Origin: Salinarchaeum sp. Harcht-Bsk1
GTDB lineage: Archaea > Halobacteriota > Halobacteria > Halobacteriales > Salinarchaeaceae
Length of the DNA: 64,000 nucleotides
Reading direction: 5' to 3'
NCBI RefSeq assembly: GCF_000403645.1
Contig: NC_021313.1
Coordinates: 1,321,014-1,385,013, forward strand
The notes below the pieces were generated by a model, which saw nothing but the letters and a program-made list of their open reading frames with translations, was not told the origin of the DNA and made no database searches. Positions 63,675 through 64,000 of this stretch are shown here, one piece after another. Every line of letters begins with the position of its first letter. Position 1 is the first letter of the stretch. A program made the translations under genes and the position numbers.

Positions 63675-64000
63675 ATGGCAAGCGATTCTCTCTCCCACCA
63701 CAAGGCCCAACTCGACAAGGAAGAGCGCGAGCACCTCGAGGACGTCGTCGCCGACATGCGAGAGCGCGTCGAGGACAACGTCCGCTTCCAGCTCACCCAG
63801 CACGGACTCGGCGACGAGCCAGAGGATCGCTCGGCCCTCGACGAGGAGGCCGAGCAACTCGTCGAGGCGATCGAACTCGAGGCCGTCGACGGCAACACCT
63901 GGGGAGAGGCCTTCGAGCAGTACGTCACCGGCGTCGGCTACACCATCGTCAACCGCCTCGCCGCCCTGCGCTGCATGGAGGTCCGGGACTTCGTCGACGA
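63675..64000 (+). CDS. pglX: PglX BREX adenine methyltransferase, N-terminal part, runs off the window
   Basis: The first 108 codons are present. The segment GEAFEQYVTGVGYTIVNRLAALRCMEVRDFVDE matches the PglX beginning, where an A-Y-T-x-x-N-R-L-x-A-L-R-x-M-E block is highly conserved. The catalytic NPPY motif would be beyond the end. PglX methylates host adenines in a non-palindromic site to label self DNA. ATG at 63675 (MASDSLSHHKAQ) lies 24 bp from the divergent small ORF. It follows two BrxC genes and the protease gene. A pglZ and a helicase gene should follow in a type 5 locus. Confidence 0.85.
   Translation, partial: MASDSLSHHKAQLDKEEREHLEDVVADMRERVEDNVRFQLTQHGLGDEPEDRSALDEEAEQLVEAIELEAVDGNTWGEAFEQYVTGVGYTIVNRLAALRCMEVRDFVD

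Noticed and set aside
63399-63857. 152-codon minus-strand frame over the start of pglX
   Set aside because: Its 5' half is antisense to pglX; only the part from 63650 could be real and is listed with low confidence.
1-64000. CRISPR array
   Set aside because: No regularly spaced direct repeats of 25-40 bp were seen by eye and no Cas protein is encoded.

Overview
This is haloarchaeal (class Halobacteria) chromosomal DNA. It is GC-rich, its proteins are rich in Asp and Glu, GTG starts occur, several TTTAAA-like boxes sit about 25 nt before a start codon (leaderless mRNAs), and the housekeeping genes are archaeal (SRP54; haloarchaeal families DUF5809, DUF5810 and DUF5305; FrhB-like F420 protein). 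I cannot name the genus.

Layout. (1) 1-18.1 kb is ordinary chromosome: RimI-type acetyltransferase, the DUF5810/DUF5809 pair, a membrane histidine kinase, a sirohaem nitrite/sulfite reductase overlapping an FrhB-like F420 dehydrogenase with ferredoxin motifs, a flavin-dependent halogenase-like enzyme, a membrane protein, a truncated methyltransferase, a DUF1059 protein, an APC permease fused to USP domains with a small partner, SRP54, a Tat lipoprotein, a DUF5305 membrane protein and tRNA-Val(CAC). (2) 18.1-53.4 kb appears to be an integrated defence island of about 35 kb. The last 14 bases of the tRNA (18095-18108) recur at 53419-53432, 80 bp upstream of a tyrosine recombinase gene, and a hairpin typical of a tRNA 3' flank follows that copy. 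(3) 53.77-64 kb is a BREX locus with type 5 content (brxA, brxC, brxB, second brxC, pglX running off the end), directly outside the right attachment repeat.

Inside the island: McrB/McrC; a DUF499 (COG1483) ATPase with a small overlapping partner; a DUF262/DUF1524 GmrSD-like protein; a DUF1156 (COG1743) DNA methylase; an OLD-family ATPase/TOPRIM nuclease; an AT-richer block of unrecognised membrane and soluble genes (32.8-36.2 kb); an SNF2 helicase with an overlapping zinc-ribbon coiled-coil gene; an AddA/RecB-like gene with a frameshift plus an AddB-like nuclease, bracketed by two paralogous integrases; an RHH regulator; a Fic/Doc-like gene with a 34-codon ORF end to end with it and a CTAG-rich possible control region; and the third integrase.

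Working together: McrBC and GmrSD are modification-dependent restriction types. DUF1156 methylase + DUF499 ATPase + SNF2 helicase form a BREX/DISARM-like predicted system, and BREX adds methylation-guided phage exclusion. The strongest candidates for undescribed biology are the 32.8-36.2 kb block, the retropepsin-like gene between brxC2 and pglX, the CTAG-rich Fic locus, and the F420-linked sirohaem reductase pair.
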